DNA from: Bacteroidota bacterium
Lineage (GTDB): Bacteria; Bacteroidota; Bacteroidia; Chitinophagales; Chitinophagaceae
Length of the DNA stretch: 64,000 nucleotides
Direction of reading: 5' to 3'
Assembly: GCA_023424015.1 (NCBI GenBank)
Contig: JAFAEM010000040.1
Span: forward strand, 4,258 to 68,257
The notes beneath the pieces are model-generated. The model was not told the DNA's origin and did no database searches. It was given only the letters and a program-made list of their open reading frames with translations. How positions within the stretch are numbered: position 1 is the stretch's first letter; the number at the start of each line of letters is the position of its first letter. Positions 35,640 to 44,454 of the stretch are shown piece by piece. The translations under genes were made by a program, and so were the position numbers.

Positions 35640-35833
35640 ATTTTCCAGTTTGAAAAACCGCCTTCGGATCATAATAGCATGAGACAATGCGGTAGAAACT
35701 GCGAAATTACTGTTTTGGGGAAATAATTAGGATACATTGAATTTTACCTGACACTTGATGATTCCACCAAACCGGTTATCGATTGGCTAATGGGTATTAT
35801 TGGGGCGTGGGCAACCATTGGGGGGTCTGATGG

Positions 35834-35850
35834 TCCCGCCACCGGCGGGA
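35834..35850. repeat. REP-like palindrome
   Basis: TCCCGCC-ACC-GGCGGGA, a perfect 7-bp stem in the 486-bp gap 35640-36125. Confidence 0.6.
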
Positions 35851-35994
35851 GACACACAACAACAATCCTATAATTTAAAATATTCAACAGGAGGGAAAGA
35901 ATAACGGGAACAGGGTCTTAGTTTCCTGTGAATGTTTTTAATCTGGAAGTCCGCAATGCTTCTTTATGCCTTTTCTCCGATATAGCTAGGTTTG

Positions 35995-36036
35995 ACGGCT
36001 TTTGCAAAGCCGATGGTTAGATACAAATCTAACCAT
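35995..36036. repeat. Two abutting perfect hairpins
   Basis: CGGCTTT/AAAGCCG (35995-36001 with 36006-36012) is immediately followed by ATGGTTAGAT/ATCTAACCAT (36013-36022 with 36027-36036). Neither has a T run. They lie about 90 bp after the stop of the putative immunity gene. The sequence ACAATCCTATAA occurs on both sides (about 35868 and 36038). No gene was seen in 35640-36125. Confidence 0.7.
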
Positions 36037-36125
36037 AACAATCCTATAAATTTAAGTTTACTTTGCGCATCGTAGAGTGGGAACACTACGGACAACGGCG
36101 GTGCCGGGCTTTTTTATTTTACAGT

Positions 36126-36659
36126 TTAAATGATTGATTCAGCCTTTCTTATAATTCCATTTATCTCTTCTATAGTTATATCCGTATTCACCAAGTAAAG
36201 AATATAACCATCAGGTTCGCAATAACAAAATTTATGAGGTATAAGCTCTTCGCTTTCTTCAATATCTGTATTAAAATATTTATATACTGTTTGAGCCCTT
36301 TGCTCCTGAGAATAATTATCCGTACAAATAACACTTAATGTACCTAATTCAAATTCCATCGAACATGCTATTTGCATCAAAACATTAGGAGTAGGTTTTT
36401 CAATAGAATTAATAATTAATTTATCCTTGCCAATTTTCATTTCCTTATAATCATTCAACTCATAACATACTGCATCTTTTTCAGGATTAAGGGTTACAAC
36501 TTCAATATTCTGATTAGTAAATAATTTCTCAAGTAATAATGGATAAAATTCTTTTAAAAAAAAGTATAATCCCTCTACGCTAAAATCAGATTTTATAGTA
36601 ATTAGCTGTGTATCACTTAAACAATTAATTTTTATATGTTCTTGCATCTTAATCATCAT
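36126..36659 (-). CDS. Putative immunity protein for the Rhs toxin
   Basis: A 177-residue acidic, probably cytoplasmic protein with no recognised family. It starts at 36659 (MMIKMQEHIK), overlapping the Rhs stop (36649-36651), with a second ATG at 36647 just after it. This overlap suggests translational coupling. It is visibly more AT-rich than the surrounding core genes, a common sign of imported immunity genes. The role is inferred only from position directly downstream of an Rhs C-terminus. Confidence 0.6.
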   Translation of the reverse strand: MMIKMQEHIKINCLSDTQLITIKSDFSVEGLYFFLKEFYPLLLEKLFTNQNIEVVTLNPEKDAVCYELNDYKEMKIGKDKLIINSIEKPTPNVLMQIACSMEFELGTLSVICTDNYSQEQRAQTVYKYFNTDIEESEELIPHKFCYCEPDGYILYLVNTDITIEEINGIIRKAESII

Positions 36660-37653
36660 TTTTTATTTCAACAATTTTTTCTCCGACTGCTTCACCACCT
36701 TTTGAGCCCCAAATTCCTCCAATTATTCCGCCTCCTATCGCTCCTATAAATCCGCCTATTGCTGTACCTACTCCCGGGAATATCATTGTTCCTATTGCGG
36801 CGCCACCTTTCCCTCCTAAAGCCGCTCCAGCCCCGGCACCTGCCCAACCTCCGGCTACTCTTGAGCTCGTCACTATCGTATTATCTCCCCCTGTTCCCTG
36901 TTGAATATCTGTTTTAATTGCATTGCCTATTTGAATAACATCTGTAACAATAGCAACAGGTTTCGCAACCTTACCTATTACATCGAAGGTTTGACCTGCT
37001 GCATTTAATGCTTTAAACTGTGTATTAGTAATGGGTGTGTGAGGATCCGCTTTGCCTGTTGCTAAAGGATTCTGATTTATATGAGGGTAATTTGCGCCTT
37101 TGTGAGGAGCATCTGTTCTTACAACCACTTGCCCCGCTTTTCCAGTTTTGGGATTTACCAATTTAGCATCTTTAATACCTACGCCTTTTTGTGTATTAAA
37201 AGTTGTGTACTGTCCATTTAATCCAAATACAAATCCTTTGGCAGTTGCTCCTGTATTAGCCACCGGATAAAGCCAAGAGGGTGGTCGTACAGTTGTATCG
37301 CCTAATGGATCGTTGTGCAATATGGGGTTATTTCCCATTGATGAATACAAACTTTGTGCATAATCAGGCTTGCTATCTATTTGCCACCAACGTCCAAGCT
37401 GCGGGTCTAACATTCGTAGTTTAGTTGCATACATCTCTAAACCACTACCATCGCTGAACTCTTTGTTTTGTAATTCTGAACCCTTGTTGTATTTGTACTT
37501 GTTTTCGGGTGCTCCGTTTAAAGCCTTAGAAGATATCCCCGCCATCGTCAACCCGAACGGATAATAATGCGTCTCCTCCAATAATGCGCCCCTGATATGC
37601 GTTACCTGTAAGTTGTCAAAGAACACCGGTTGATGATGCGTCTCATTACTCAC
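36649..37653 (-). pseudogene. Rhs core and C-terminal toxin region (downstream part of a frameshifted gene)
   Basis: About 334 residues. It opens with the end of the family's carbohydrate-binding-like region (QPVFFDNLQVTHIRG, LLEETHYYPFGLTMAGISS), then the Rhs-associated core (RMLDPQLGRWWQIDSKPDYAQSLY broken, NNPILHNDPLGD). After that comes a variable toxin-like module with a His-rich motif (DAPHKGANYPHIN, DPHTPI), and last a glycine-zipper segment of about 65 residues (AGGWAGAGAGAALGGKGG, GTAIGGFIGAIGGGIIGG) that could insert into membranes. Its first ATG-like codon is an internal GTG. The true upstream frame is 37650-38369 in another register, so no complete product is expected unless the shift is suppressed. 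Confidence 0.8.
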
Positions 37654-38378
37654 GTAAATATACAGTATCCGTTCATTATCATCTCTCTGCCTTCCAAAAT
37701 ATGTTCTTTAAATTCCCCATCAGCACCCACCTGCTCAGTCCAGGTATTTTTGCCGTCGTTAGTTATAACCGGCTTAAACTGATCATTGAGTAGTAATACA
37801 TTTACAAACGCTTGCGCTTTTTGATCGTCACTGGTATTTTCGCGATCATTCAGAAAGGCCATTATGCCCGGATTTAAAATTCCGGAAGTTAGAATACCCG
37901 TGCCCAGTTTTCCCCCGCTTTTCGCCGGTATGCCATTTATTGAAGCATTGACGATCTCATCTCTCACCGGCCCGATATCTATGTTCAGTGGAGTACCATT
38001 GTGATCATACCAGCTGTTCACCCTCAAATTAATCTTATCGCCGGCCATTACCCTGAGAATTATAGCAGGCTCGATACGGTTGATATCCCCTTCTAATTTC
38101 GCGGCTTTCAGATTGGGATCAGTATATGTATCATTGGGGTAATTGGATGGTTTATCTGCTCTCGATGTTTCCAGGTTCTGGTAGTAGGTTTCTTCTTCAT
38201 TAGCCATTCCATCTTCCATCGTGGCTGCCGGGTACTGATCCACCTGCTGATCATCCGTTAATACCAATCTTGTATTTCCCAAATGATCCTTTACAAAATA
38301 ATCATATACCCATTTCTCCGGATGTACGGAGGACGGTGCTACATACCTCACTCTCCGAAGAAAGTACAAACTCTGTGC
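37650..38378 (-). pseudogene. Rhs/YD-type protein fragment (upstream part)
   Basis: About 240 residues matching the pre-core segment of Chitinophagaceae Rhs-like proteins: WVYDYFVKDHLGNTRLVLTDDQ, then a galactose-binding-like sheet (ILRVMAGDKINLRVNSWYD, GELKEHIL-type end). The frame begins after an in-frame TAA at 38379-38381 without a good start codon, so the N-terminal YD repeats and signal are missing. It ends in a premature TGA (37650-37652). Around 37660-37690 the homology jumps to the -1 frame (NERILYIYVSNETHH). It is a truncated and frameshifted relic, or a displaced C-terminal cassette. Confidence 0.8.
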
Positions 38379-38494
38379 TTAGGAAGTCCTTGTGAAATAA
38401 TTGTATTAATAATGAAGGGGCTGATATACAAACATTTTAATAAAAACGGGTCCTGGGGGTAAAAGGTACCAGCAAGGACCCTATGCTGCCATTC

Positions 38495-38791
38495 GCATAA
38501 ACCGTCCCTACAGGACGGGTGAGGTGTCCTTTTTTATGATGCTACCCATAAAATCTCCCTACGGGAGATATTTGTACCCGTTATAAAGATTTTCACCAAT
38601 GACATCAAACGCATGAATCCACTTTGACCCATATATGAAACACCGGCCAAATTGCAGGAACAAACAAGATCTGAAAAAATTTGAACCCCGATAGGAAATT
38701 AAGTATAATACCTCCGCGTCCCATCGGGACGCTTTATGGGTAGAAAAAAATCGGGCGCCGGGTTAACCCGTCCTGTAGGGACGGTTTATGC
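38495..38791. mobile_element. 297-bp element with perfect 26-bp inverted ends (MITE-like)
   Basis: 38495-38520 is the exact reverse complement of 38766-38791. Inside it, CTACCCATAAA (38542-38552) is inverted at 38733-38743. The hairpins CTCCCTACGGGAG (38554-38566) and CGTCCCATCGGGACG (38718-38732) add a second nested pair. There is no coding frame. It occupies most of the gene-free stretch 38382-38804, between the Rhs relic and the small orphan gene. Related relics lie at about 28750 and 47850. Confidence 0.8.
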
Positions 38792-38804
38792 AAGTATGTT
38801 GTAG

Positions 38805-39116
38805 CTAGGATGACTTGGACACCGAGAATCGCTCGGCATCTAAAACCTGCTTATCCAGTTGTGTTAGCCTGTACTGCTCTAACTGGCCTGTTATGTCTGC
38901 AATAGCCTTTGTAATAGCTATACTGCCTGTTTCCAGTTTCTCTGCTACTCTTCTTACAAATTTCTCTACCTGAGTGTCATTGTACAAATCGAGGTTATGA
39001 CTCACTGATAGTCCAGCCAGTTCTGGATTGGTTAAGTAAGCAGCATGTTTCTGTTCACTACAGTTACTTTCATGGTTACTCGCATTCTGTCCAGTCCATC
39101 TATCCTGATACATCAT
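38805..39116 (-). CDS. Small orphan open frame, unrecognised
   Basis: 103 residues, soluble, with a helical C-terminal half (VEKFVRRVAEKLETGSIAI, TKAIADITGQLEQYRLTQLD). The heptad spacing suggests a short coiled coil. It has no signal and no recognised domain. The N-terminal 30 residues are Asn/Gln/Ser-rich and look less protein-like. The fragment could be the remnant of a larger mobile-element protein, given its place in the repeat-rich island. It may also be spurious. Confidence 0.35.
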   Translation of the reverse strand: MMYQDRWTGQNASNHESNCSEQKHAAYLTNPELAGLSVSHNLDLYNDTQVEKFVRRVAEKLETGSIAITKAIADITGQLEQYRLTQLDKQVLDAERFSVSKSS

Positions 39117-39360
39117 GAGCCAACAACAAACGGATCAAAGATTGAGAACTCTTTTTATTTTTTATAGTATTCCGAGGTATCTTTTTTTACTTGGTAAAAA
39201 CACAAACACAAAAATATTTGCCCTCAACTCTAATTGAAATATAAAAAAGACAATAAGACAATCGCTTAACAAAAGCGCATCAGCACATACTAAGAGTTTT
39301 CACTTATTGCAGATGCCAGATATTACACAGTCTATCGGAACGATACATACGCACAAAAAA

Positions 39361-39378
39361 CCCCGCTTCACAGCGGGG
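39361..39378 (-). terminator. Intrinsic terminator after the first PepSY-like gene
   Basis: CCCCGCT (39361-39367) pairs with AGCGGGG (39372-39378) around TCAC, and an A run on the plus strand (39355-39360) gives the minus-strand T run. Confidence 0.88.
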
Positions 39379-39405
39379 CTCCTGAGAACTCTCAACTCGC
39401 GTTGG

Positions 39406-39849
39406 TTATTTTTTTACTCTTTCCTTATCGAGCAGGTTGCCCTGGGCGCTAAGGCGGAGTCGGTACTTCTTGTCCTTGCTTTCAGTTACCAGGGAGTAGC
39501 TGGTTCCTTCTTCGTTGGAGATCTCACGCACTTCAATTACAGTATGACCTGCAAACTCACTGTTGAACATACGGATCACAGTCAGCGGTAACTGGTTGAA
39601 GAAAAGACCACGGATAGAACCGATCAGCTTACCGTTGTTCTCAAAATAAGCAACAGTTTGGTGATCACCCCAGAGAAATGACGCTTTCATAAACTGGCCC
39701 TGTTCTTTTGACCAGGTTACATGCGAAGCACCGGCAAAGATCTGGCTGAAAGTTTTTTCAACTGAGGGTTCTGCAACTGGCGCAGGTTTAGCTGCCGCGG
39801 TTAATGCTACTGTAGCAATTAAAGTAAGGGATAAAAAAAGCTGTTTCAT
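39406..39849 (-). CDS. Small secreted PepSY-like protein, paralogue 1
   Basis: A 147-residue exported protein with a signal peptide ending near LTAAAK. The body holds two PepSY-like repeats: FSQIFAGASHVTWSKEQGQFMKASF interrupted, and FAGHTVIEVREISNEEGTSYSL. It shares the pattern 'F...F.GA..V.W......KA.F...G..V.A.F...G.LI' with the genes at 39998 and 47099. The family is common in Chitinophagaceae; its function is unknown. It has its own terminator. Confidence 0.82.
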   Translation of the reverse strand: MKQLFLSLTLIATVALTAAAKPAPVAEPSVEKTFSQIFAGASHVTWSKEQGQFMKASFLWGDHQTVAYFENNGKLIGSIRGLFFNQLPLTVIRMFNSEFAGHTVIEVREISNEEGTSYSLVTESKDKKYRLRLSAQGNLLDKERVKK

Positions 39850-39929
39850 GATTAATAAGGTTTAATGGTTAATGAACTTTTGATTTGAATGTATATAGAA
39901 TAAGAGTTTACAAAGAAAGTGGAAAGAAA

Positions 39930-39954
39930 CCCCGCTCCTGTTTAGAAAACGGGG
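39930..39954. terminator. Weak terminator-like hairpin after the second PepSY-like gene
   Basis: CCCCG (39930-39934) and CGGGG (39950-39954) enclose 15 nt. T-rich sequence lies on both strands (GTTTTT after it on plus; TTTCTTT after it on minus). Confidence 0.55.
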
Positions 39955-39997
39955 CTCGTTTTTACCACACACCAAAACTAACTTGCTGGCGGGCGGG

Positions 39998-40432
39998 TTA
40001 TATCTTAGTTGTTTTTTTGAATGAAACCCATTGCGTATTGTCGCCCGATTTCAACACCAGTTTGCTATCCGCGTTCTCGAGCGTGATATAATAACTGGTA
40101 CCGTCGTTGTTTGACAACTCGAAGAGGTCAGTGATCCAATAGCCTTCATACTGATCTTTCAGATTTGTTTGCAGGCTGATCGGAAGCTGGAGTGAAGTGA
40201 TGTTCCTTGTTACAGCGATGATCTCTCCATTAGGATGGTAGAAGGCTGCTACATTTTGACCGTTATAAACAAATGTAGCTTTTACATAGCTGTCGGTGCT
40301 TGTCCACTCTACATTTTGCACACCGGTAAATTCCTTGTTAAAGGAGTTTAATACAATTGGGCTAACAGGCTCGGTAGCGAAGGCGCTAAAACTGCTGATC
40401 GCGATGGCCAGGGTAATGATGATCTTTTTCAT
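39998..40432 (-). CDS. Small secreted PepSY-like protein, paralogue 2
   Basis: 144 residues, with a signal peptide ending near AFATE and then FNKEFTGVQNVEWTSTDSYVKATF (split by the family's variable loop), GQNVAAFYHPNGEIIAVTRNI and GYWITDLFELSNNDGTSYYI. It is similar in layout to its neighbour at 39406 and probably arose by tandem duplication, though the sequences have diverged. The function is unknown. Confidence 0.82.
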   Translation of the reverse strand: MKKIIITLAIAISSFSAFATEPVSPIVLNSFNKEFTGVQNVEWTSTDSYVKATFVYNGQNVAAFYHPNGEIIAVTRNITSLQLPISLQTNLKDQYEGYWITDLFELSNNDGTSYYITLENADSKLVLKSGDNTQWVSFKKTTKI

Positions 40433-40670
40433 GATTAATTATTTTTTTTGGTTATGGTTTGTTTTTAAAAAAACTTATTTGGTAACTATGACGGTGTAAA
40501 AGTATTCCAGGTTACACCCTATGGCAAGTAAATTTGGATTAATGGAAATGGCTGTTAAACAGCCTTAACAACCGTTTCATTTCATCAACCGTACATCCCC
40601 CGTTTTCTACCTTTTATAAGCCGGTGTTACGCAATTGATACAGTTTTTATTTTTTTTATTCAAAAATTAA

Positions 40671-40686
40671 TTAGATATTTGTCTAA
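40671..40686. promoter_or_regulatory. Candidate operator of the ArsR-type repressor
   Basis: Perfect inverted repeat TTAGA-TATTTG-TCTAA, 18 bp upstream of the sdpR-like GTG start. It fits the size and position of an autoregulatory ArsR-family site, and it overlaps a near -7 box (GATATTTG). Confidence 0.6.
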
Positions 40687-40704
40687 ATAACTAATGAATC
40701 AATT

Positions 40705-40971
40705 GTGCAGAATATCGTCTTTAAAGCCCTGAATGACCCCACCCGCCGGGAGATTTTACAGCTCCTGCAGGAAAAAGATATGACCGCGGGGGAGATCGTG
40801 GACCGCTTTAATATATCAGCGCCCAGCATCTCTCACCACCTGGACCTGTTGAAGCAGGCCAAACTGGTGATTGCTGAAAAAGACGGGCAATATGTTTACT
40901 ATTCGCTCAATACAACCGTAGTTGACGAGATCATGAAATGGTTCTTACAGTTCAAATCCAAAAAACGATAG
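40705..40971 (+). CDS. ArsR-family repressor, SdpR-like
   Basis: An 88-residue winged-helix DNA-binding protein. The helix-turn-helix reads ALNDPTRREILQLLQEKDMTAGEIVDRFN with SAPSISHHLDLLKQAKLV as the recognition part. It has no metal-binding cysteines, so it belongs to the autorepressor SdpR type rather than metal sensors. The start is the GTG at 40705; no in-frame ATG is available before the stop at 40684. It is 3 bp upstream of the sdpI-like gene, the same pairing as in Bacillus. Confidence 0.9.
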   Translation: MQNIVFKALNDPTRREILQLLQEKDMTAGEIVDRFNISAPSISHHLDLLKQAKLVIAEKDGQYVYYSLNTTVVDEIMKWFLQFKSKKR

Positions 40972-40974
40972 CTT

Positions 40975-41652
40975 ATGAACAGGTACTTTAAATTTCTCAT
41001 CTGGCCCATTGCCGCGGCGCCCCTGCTATACCTGGCTGCCAACTGGAGCAGGCTGCCCCAAACCATTGCCATGCATTTTGACCTGGAAGGCAATCCCGAT
41101 CGTTATGGTGATAAAAAAGAATTGCTCATCATGACTATTGTACTTAGTGCCATGAGTGCTGGCATTTACTTCCTGTTGTCAAATATTTATCGCATTGATC
41201 CTAAAAAAGCGGCAGCGGATAATAAAGACCGTTTAAAGCGCATGGGATTTATTCTCGGTGTATTCATGTCTGCAATTACCTGCTTTATCATTTACAGTTC
41301 TGTGAAAGGAGGATTTGAAGGCAGTATCAAATATGTATTTGCTGCAATCGGCGTGCTCTATGCAGTATTAGGTAATTATATGCATACTATCAAGCCCAAC
41401 TATTTTGCCGGCTTCCGCCTGCCCTGGACGCTCAACAGCGAGGAGAACTGGAGAAAGACTCACCTGCTCGGTGGAAAGCTCTGGTTTGTTGGTGGTTTAG
41501 TGATCGCTATCGTATGCCTTGCAGTTCCCAATTTTGTATCGGCCATTGCATTCTTTATCCTTACCGCCATCATGGTATTCATACCGATCATCTATTCTTA
41601 TCGCCTTTTCCAGGCTGAAAAGCAGGCCAAAGGAGAAACGAATCAGAACTAA
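40975..41652 (+). CDS. SdpI-family membrane protein
   Basis: 225 residues with a DUF1648 start (FLIWPIAAAPLLYLAANW, LPQTIAMHFDLEGNPDRYGDKKE split), then several membrane helices, and the SdpI signature GLRLPWT in the form FAGFRLPWTLNSEENWRKTH. In Bacillus, SdpI is the immunity/signal protein against the SdpC toxin. No sdpC-like gene is nearby, so the role here is open (envelope stress sensing is a guess). Operon with the repressor just upstream. Confidence 0.88.
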   Translation: MNRYFKFLIWPIAAAPLLYLAANWSRLPQTIAMHFDLEGNPDRYGDKKELLIMTIVLSAMSAGIYFLLSNIYRIDPKKAAADNKDRLKRMGFILGVFMSAITCFIIYSSVKGGFEGSIKYVFAAIGVLYAVLGNYMHTIKPNYFAGFRLPWTLNSEENWRKTHLLGGKLWFVGGLVIAIVCLAVPNFVSAIAFFILTAIMVFIPIIYSYRLFQAEKQAKGETNQN

Positions 41653-41678
41653 TTATTTCACCATCTTAATCGTCGTCT

Positions 41679-43121
41679 ATGCTTCGCTCCATTTTTCCTA
41701 TACTCGCCCTTTTATTTCTTATACCAGGTATTGCTCGCACTCAGGCGTCTCAAGTTTTTAAAGGCGACTGGGAAGGGGTTATAAATATAAGTGGTACCAG
41801 CCTGCGTATCGTGTTTCATGTAAAAGATAATGGCCAGGGCGGCCTGGTATCAACAGCCGACAGCCCCGACCAGTCAGCTTTCGGGATACCCTGCGACTCT
41901 ACAAGCGTAAATAACCAGGAGATACTTATTTCCATGAACGCTTTACAGGCAAGCTTTAGCGGCAAACTGGTCAACGATACCACCATCGATGGCGAATTCA
42001 GGCAGGGACCTGCAGGATTTCCCGTTCAGTTAAAAAAATCAACCGTGACAACGGAAAAGCCCGTAGCCAGGGAAAGACCCCAAAACCCAAAAGCTCCATT
42101 TCCTTATCGATCTGAAGATGTTTTCTACGACAGCAAAATAGCCGGTGTAAAACTGGCGGCCACCATCACCATCCCCGAAGGAAAAGGTCCCTTTCCCTCG
42201 ATACTGCTTATTTCCGGCTCCGGTCCACAAAACCGCGATGAAGAACTCCTGGGTCATAAACCCTTTGCCGTGCTGGCCGATTACCTTACGCGTAAAGGTT
42301 ATATTGTTTTGCGCGTGGACGACCGTGGCATTGGGAAAAGCACAGGTGATTTCGCCACGGCTACCAGCGCTGATTTCGCAAGCGATGCTAACGGGGGTAT
42401 CGATTACCTGCTGACAAGGCCCGAAGTGAATAAGAAAAAGGTCGGCATCATGGGTCATAGCGAAGGTGGGATGATCGCACCTATGATCGCAGCTTCCAGG
42501 AAAGATATAGACTTTATCGTGATGATGGCTGGACCCGGTGTAAAGATCATCGACATGATGGCAGCGCAAAACGCAGCCGTTTTGCGCTCTGCAGGGATTA
42601 GTGATGCTGCCAGTACCGCGTATACTGACTTCTACAGGGAGGTGGTCAAAACCATATTGTCATCACCCGATACTGCTGCGGCGATTGAGTCAGGCAGGAA
42701 AGTATTGCAGAACTGGGTATCAAAAACTCCCGATAGCCTGGTAGCACAACTGGGTATCAGCCACGCCAATGTTCAAGAACAAATGATATCGTCCATGGTG
42801 CAACAGATCTCTACACCCTGGTTCCGCTACTTCTTTAATTATGATCCGCAACCGAACCTGCAAAAACTAAGATGCAAGGTGCTGGCGATAAATGGCAACA
42901 GGGATGTACAGGTTGTCTCTCAACAGAATTTGTCAGGGATAGAACAGGCTTTTAAAAAATCAAAGCTGAAAACTTATGAGATAAAAGAAATTCCGGGGTT
43001 GAATCATTTATTTCAGACCTGTAATAAATGTACACTGCAGGAGTATGAGGAACTGGAAGAGACTTTTTCACCCGTCGCCCTGGATGTTATTGGAAACTGG
43101 CTCGATAAAAACATAAAGTAG
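41679..43121 (+). CDS. Exported alpha/beta hydrolase
   Basis: A 480-residue protein with a signal peptide (ending near IARTQ), a lipocalin-like N-terminal beta domain at about 25-125 (GDWEGVINISGTSLRIVF, VQLKKS), and a serine hydrolase domain. The nucleophile is in VGIMGHSEGGMIAP, and the oxyanion region in PSILLISGSGPQNRDEE. The acid and His lie in INGNRDVQV and PGLNHLFQ. This is a widespread Bacteroidota esterase/peptidase-like family, and the substrate is unknown. It starts 26 bp after sdpI. Confidence 0.9.
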   Translation: MLRSIFPILALLFLIPGIARTQASQVFKGDWEGVINISGTSLRIVFHVKDNGQGGLVSTADSPDQSAFGIPCDSTSVNNQEILISMNALQASFSGKLVNDTTIDGEFRQGPAGFPVQLKKSTVTTEKPVARERPQNPKAPFPYRSEDVFYDSKIAGVKLAATITIPEGKGPFPSILLISGSGPQNRDEELLGHKPFAVLADYLTRKGYIVLRVDDRGIGKSTGDFATATSADFASDANGGIDYLLTRPEVNKKKVGIMGHSEGGMIAPMIAASRKDIDFIVMMAGPGVKIIDMMAAQNAAVLRSAGISDAASTAYTDFYREVVKTILSSPDTAAAIESGRKVLQNWVSKTPDSLVAQLGISHANVQEQMISSMVQQISTPWFRYFFNYDPQPNLQKLRCKVLAINGNRDVQVVSQQNLSGIEQAFKKSKLKTYEIKEIPGLNHLFQTCNKCTLQEYEELEETFSPVALDVIGNWLDKNIK

Positions 43122-43226
43122 CCGGAGTAATCATCCTACTCTTAACAATTCATTTACATTCATGGATAAGAATGTGTATTACTCATTCTTGTTCGGATGC
43201 AGGCAGGCTATGAGTACCTTTATTAT

Positions 43227-43829
43227 ATGAATTATCTCGCCCATGCTTATTTCTCTTTCAATGATCCGGGTATCCTCGTTGGCAATATCATCAGCGATTT
43301 TGTAAAAGGCCGCAAGAAGTTTGACTACCCGGTGGAGATACAGGCAGGCATCATGCTTCATCGCGAGATCGACCATTATACCGACCATCACCCGGCAACC
43401 CGCGAGGCGAAGGAATTTTTCAGGCCGCATTATCGTCTTTACAGCGGGGCATTTATTGATGTGGTATATGATCATTTCCTCGCTGCCGACCCGGAAGTTT
43501 TTGATGAAACCACGCTCTTCGAGTTTTCCCAGCAGGTCTACCAATCCCTGGAAAGATACAGGACCTGGCTACCCCCGGAATTCGCCACCATGTTCCCCTA
43601 TATGCGATCACAAAACTGGTTGTACAATTACCGCCTGCCAGGAGGCGCAGAAAAAAGCTTCCACGGCATTGCACGCCGGGCTTTATATATCTCGGAAACA
43701 GATACTGCCGCACGATTGTTCCGGGAGCACTACCAACCTTTAAAAGAATGTTATCGTCATTTCTGGAAAGATGCCGTCCCGTATATTGAAAACCAGTACC
43801 GGTTGTTGAAGGGTATAGGTAATGTGTAA
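43227..43829 (+). CDS. Acyl-carrier-protein phosphodiesterase-like protein (AcpH/DUF479)
   Basis: 200 residues from the ATG at 43227 (MNYLAHAYFSFND). It has the AcpH pattern ILVGNIISDFVKGRKKFDYP, then IMLHREIDHYTDHHP and FIDVVYDHFLA, with the metal-binding His and Asp residues in place. In E. coli AcpH removes the 4'-phosphopantetheine arm of ACP, but many distant family members have not been tested. Confidence 0.88.
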   Translation: MNYLAHAYFSFNDPGILVGNIISDFVKGRKKFDYPVEIQAGIMLHREIDHYTDHHPATREAKEFFRPHYRLYSGAFIDVVYDHFLAADPEVFDETTLFEFSQQVYQSLERYRTWLPPEFATMFPYMRSQNWLYNYRLPGGAEKSFHGIARRALYISETDTAARLFREHYQPLKECYRHFWKDAVPYIENQYRLLKGIGNV

Positions 43830-43857
43830 AAGGGCCATCTCCCAATTACGAATCGCT

Positions 43858-43865
43858 TATTTTTG
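43858..43865 (+). promoter_or_regulatory. -7 box of the DUF2911 pair
   Basis: TATTTTTG is an exact TAnnTTTG match, 13 bp before the ATG at 43879. The matching -33 box is unclear. Confidence 0.35.
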
Positions 43866-43878
43866 TAAACTCATGATT

Positions 43879-44442
43879 ATGAAAAGAAGTACTTTATTTT
43901 TGGCCGTAGCTACCTTTATCTCTTTTGGATCTGTTGCCCAGCCTGCTTTGCCACCCATCGACAAATCACCGCTGGACATTCTTTATTACCCACTGCGTTA
44001 TCCTAATTTGAAGGTGCAGGATAAAGTCACGGAACCTCTTACGGTAAGGGTGATCTACAGCCGCCCCAAAAAAGAAGGCCGTGATATTTTTGGAAGCCTG
44101 GTTAGTTATGGAAAGTTATGGCGCCTTGGCGCGAATGAAGCGACCGAGATCGAATTTTACAGACCGGTCGTTATTGATGGTAAAAAAATTCCAAAAGGTC
44201 GTTACACCTTATTCGCGATCGTAAATGAAAAGAACTGGACCTTTATTGTCAATAAGGAAACAGATGTGTGGGGTTCTTTTATCTATGATGCGGCAAAAGA
44301 CCTGGCAAGAGTAGAAGTACCAGTTGAGAAGCTGGAACAGCCGGTGGAATCACTGGCAATGACCTTTGAAAAAGACAACGACACACTCAAGCTTGTTGTG
44401 GCCTGGGAAAATGTAAAAGCGGCTTTGCCCATTTCGCTCTAA
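43879..44442 (+). CDS. DUF2911 protein, exported, copy 1
   Basis: 187 residues from the ATG at 43879 (MKRSTLFLAVATF), with a signal peptide ending near GSVAQ. An alternative ATG two codons earlier is equally usable. The family core is VRVIYSRPKKEGRDIFGSLV, then WRLGANEATEIEFYRPV, IPKGRYTLFAI and NWTFIVNK. The function is unknown. It is 12 bp from a paralogue and probably co-transcribed with it. Confidence 0.9.
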   Translation: MKRSTLFLAVATFISFGSVAQPALPPIDKSPLDILYYPLRYPNLKVQDKVTEPLTVRVIYSRPKKEGRDIFGSLVSYGKLWRLGANEATEIEFYRPVVIDGKKIPKGRYTLFAIVNEKNWTFIVNKETDVWGSFIYDAAKDLARVEVPVEKLEQPVESLAMTFEKDNDTLKLVVAWENVKAALPISL

Positions 44443-44454
44443 TGTAATTGCTAT

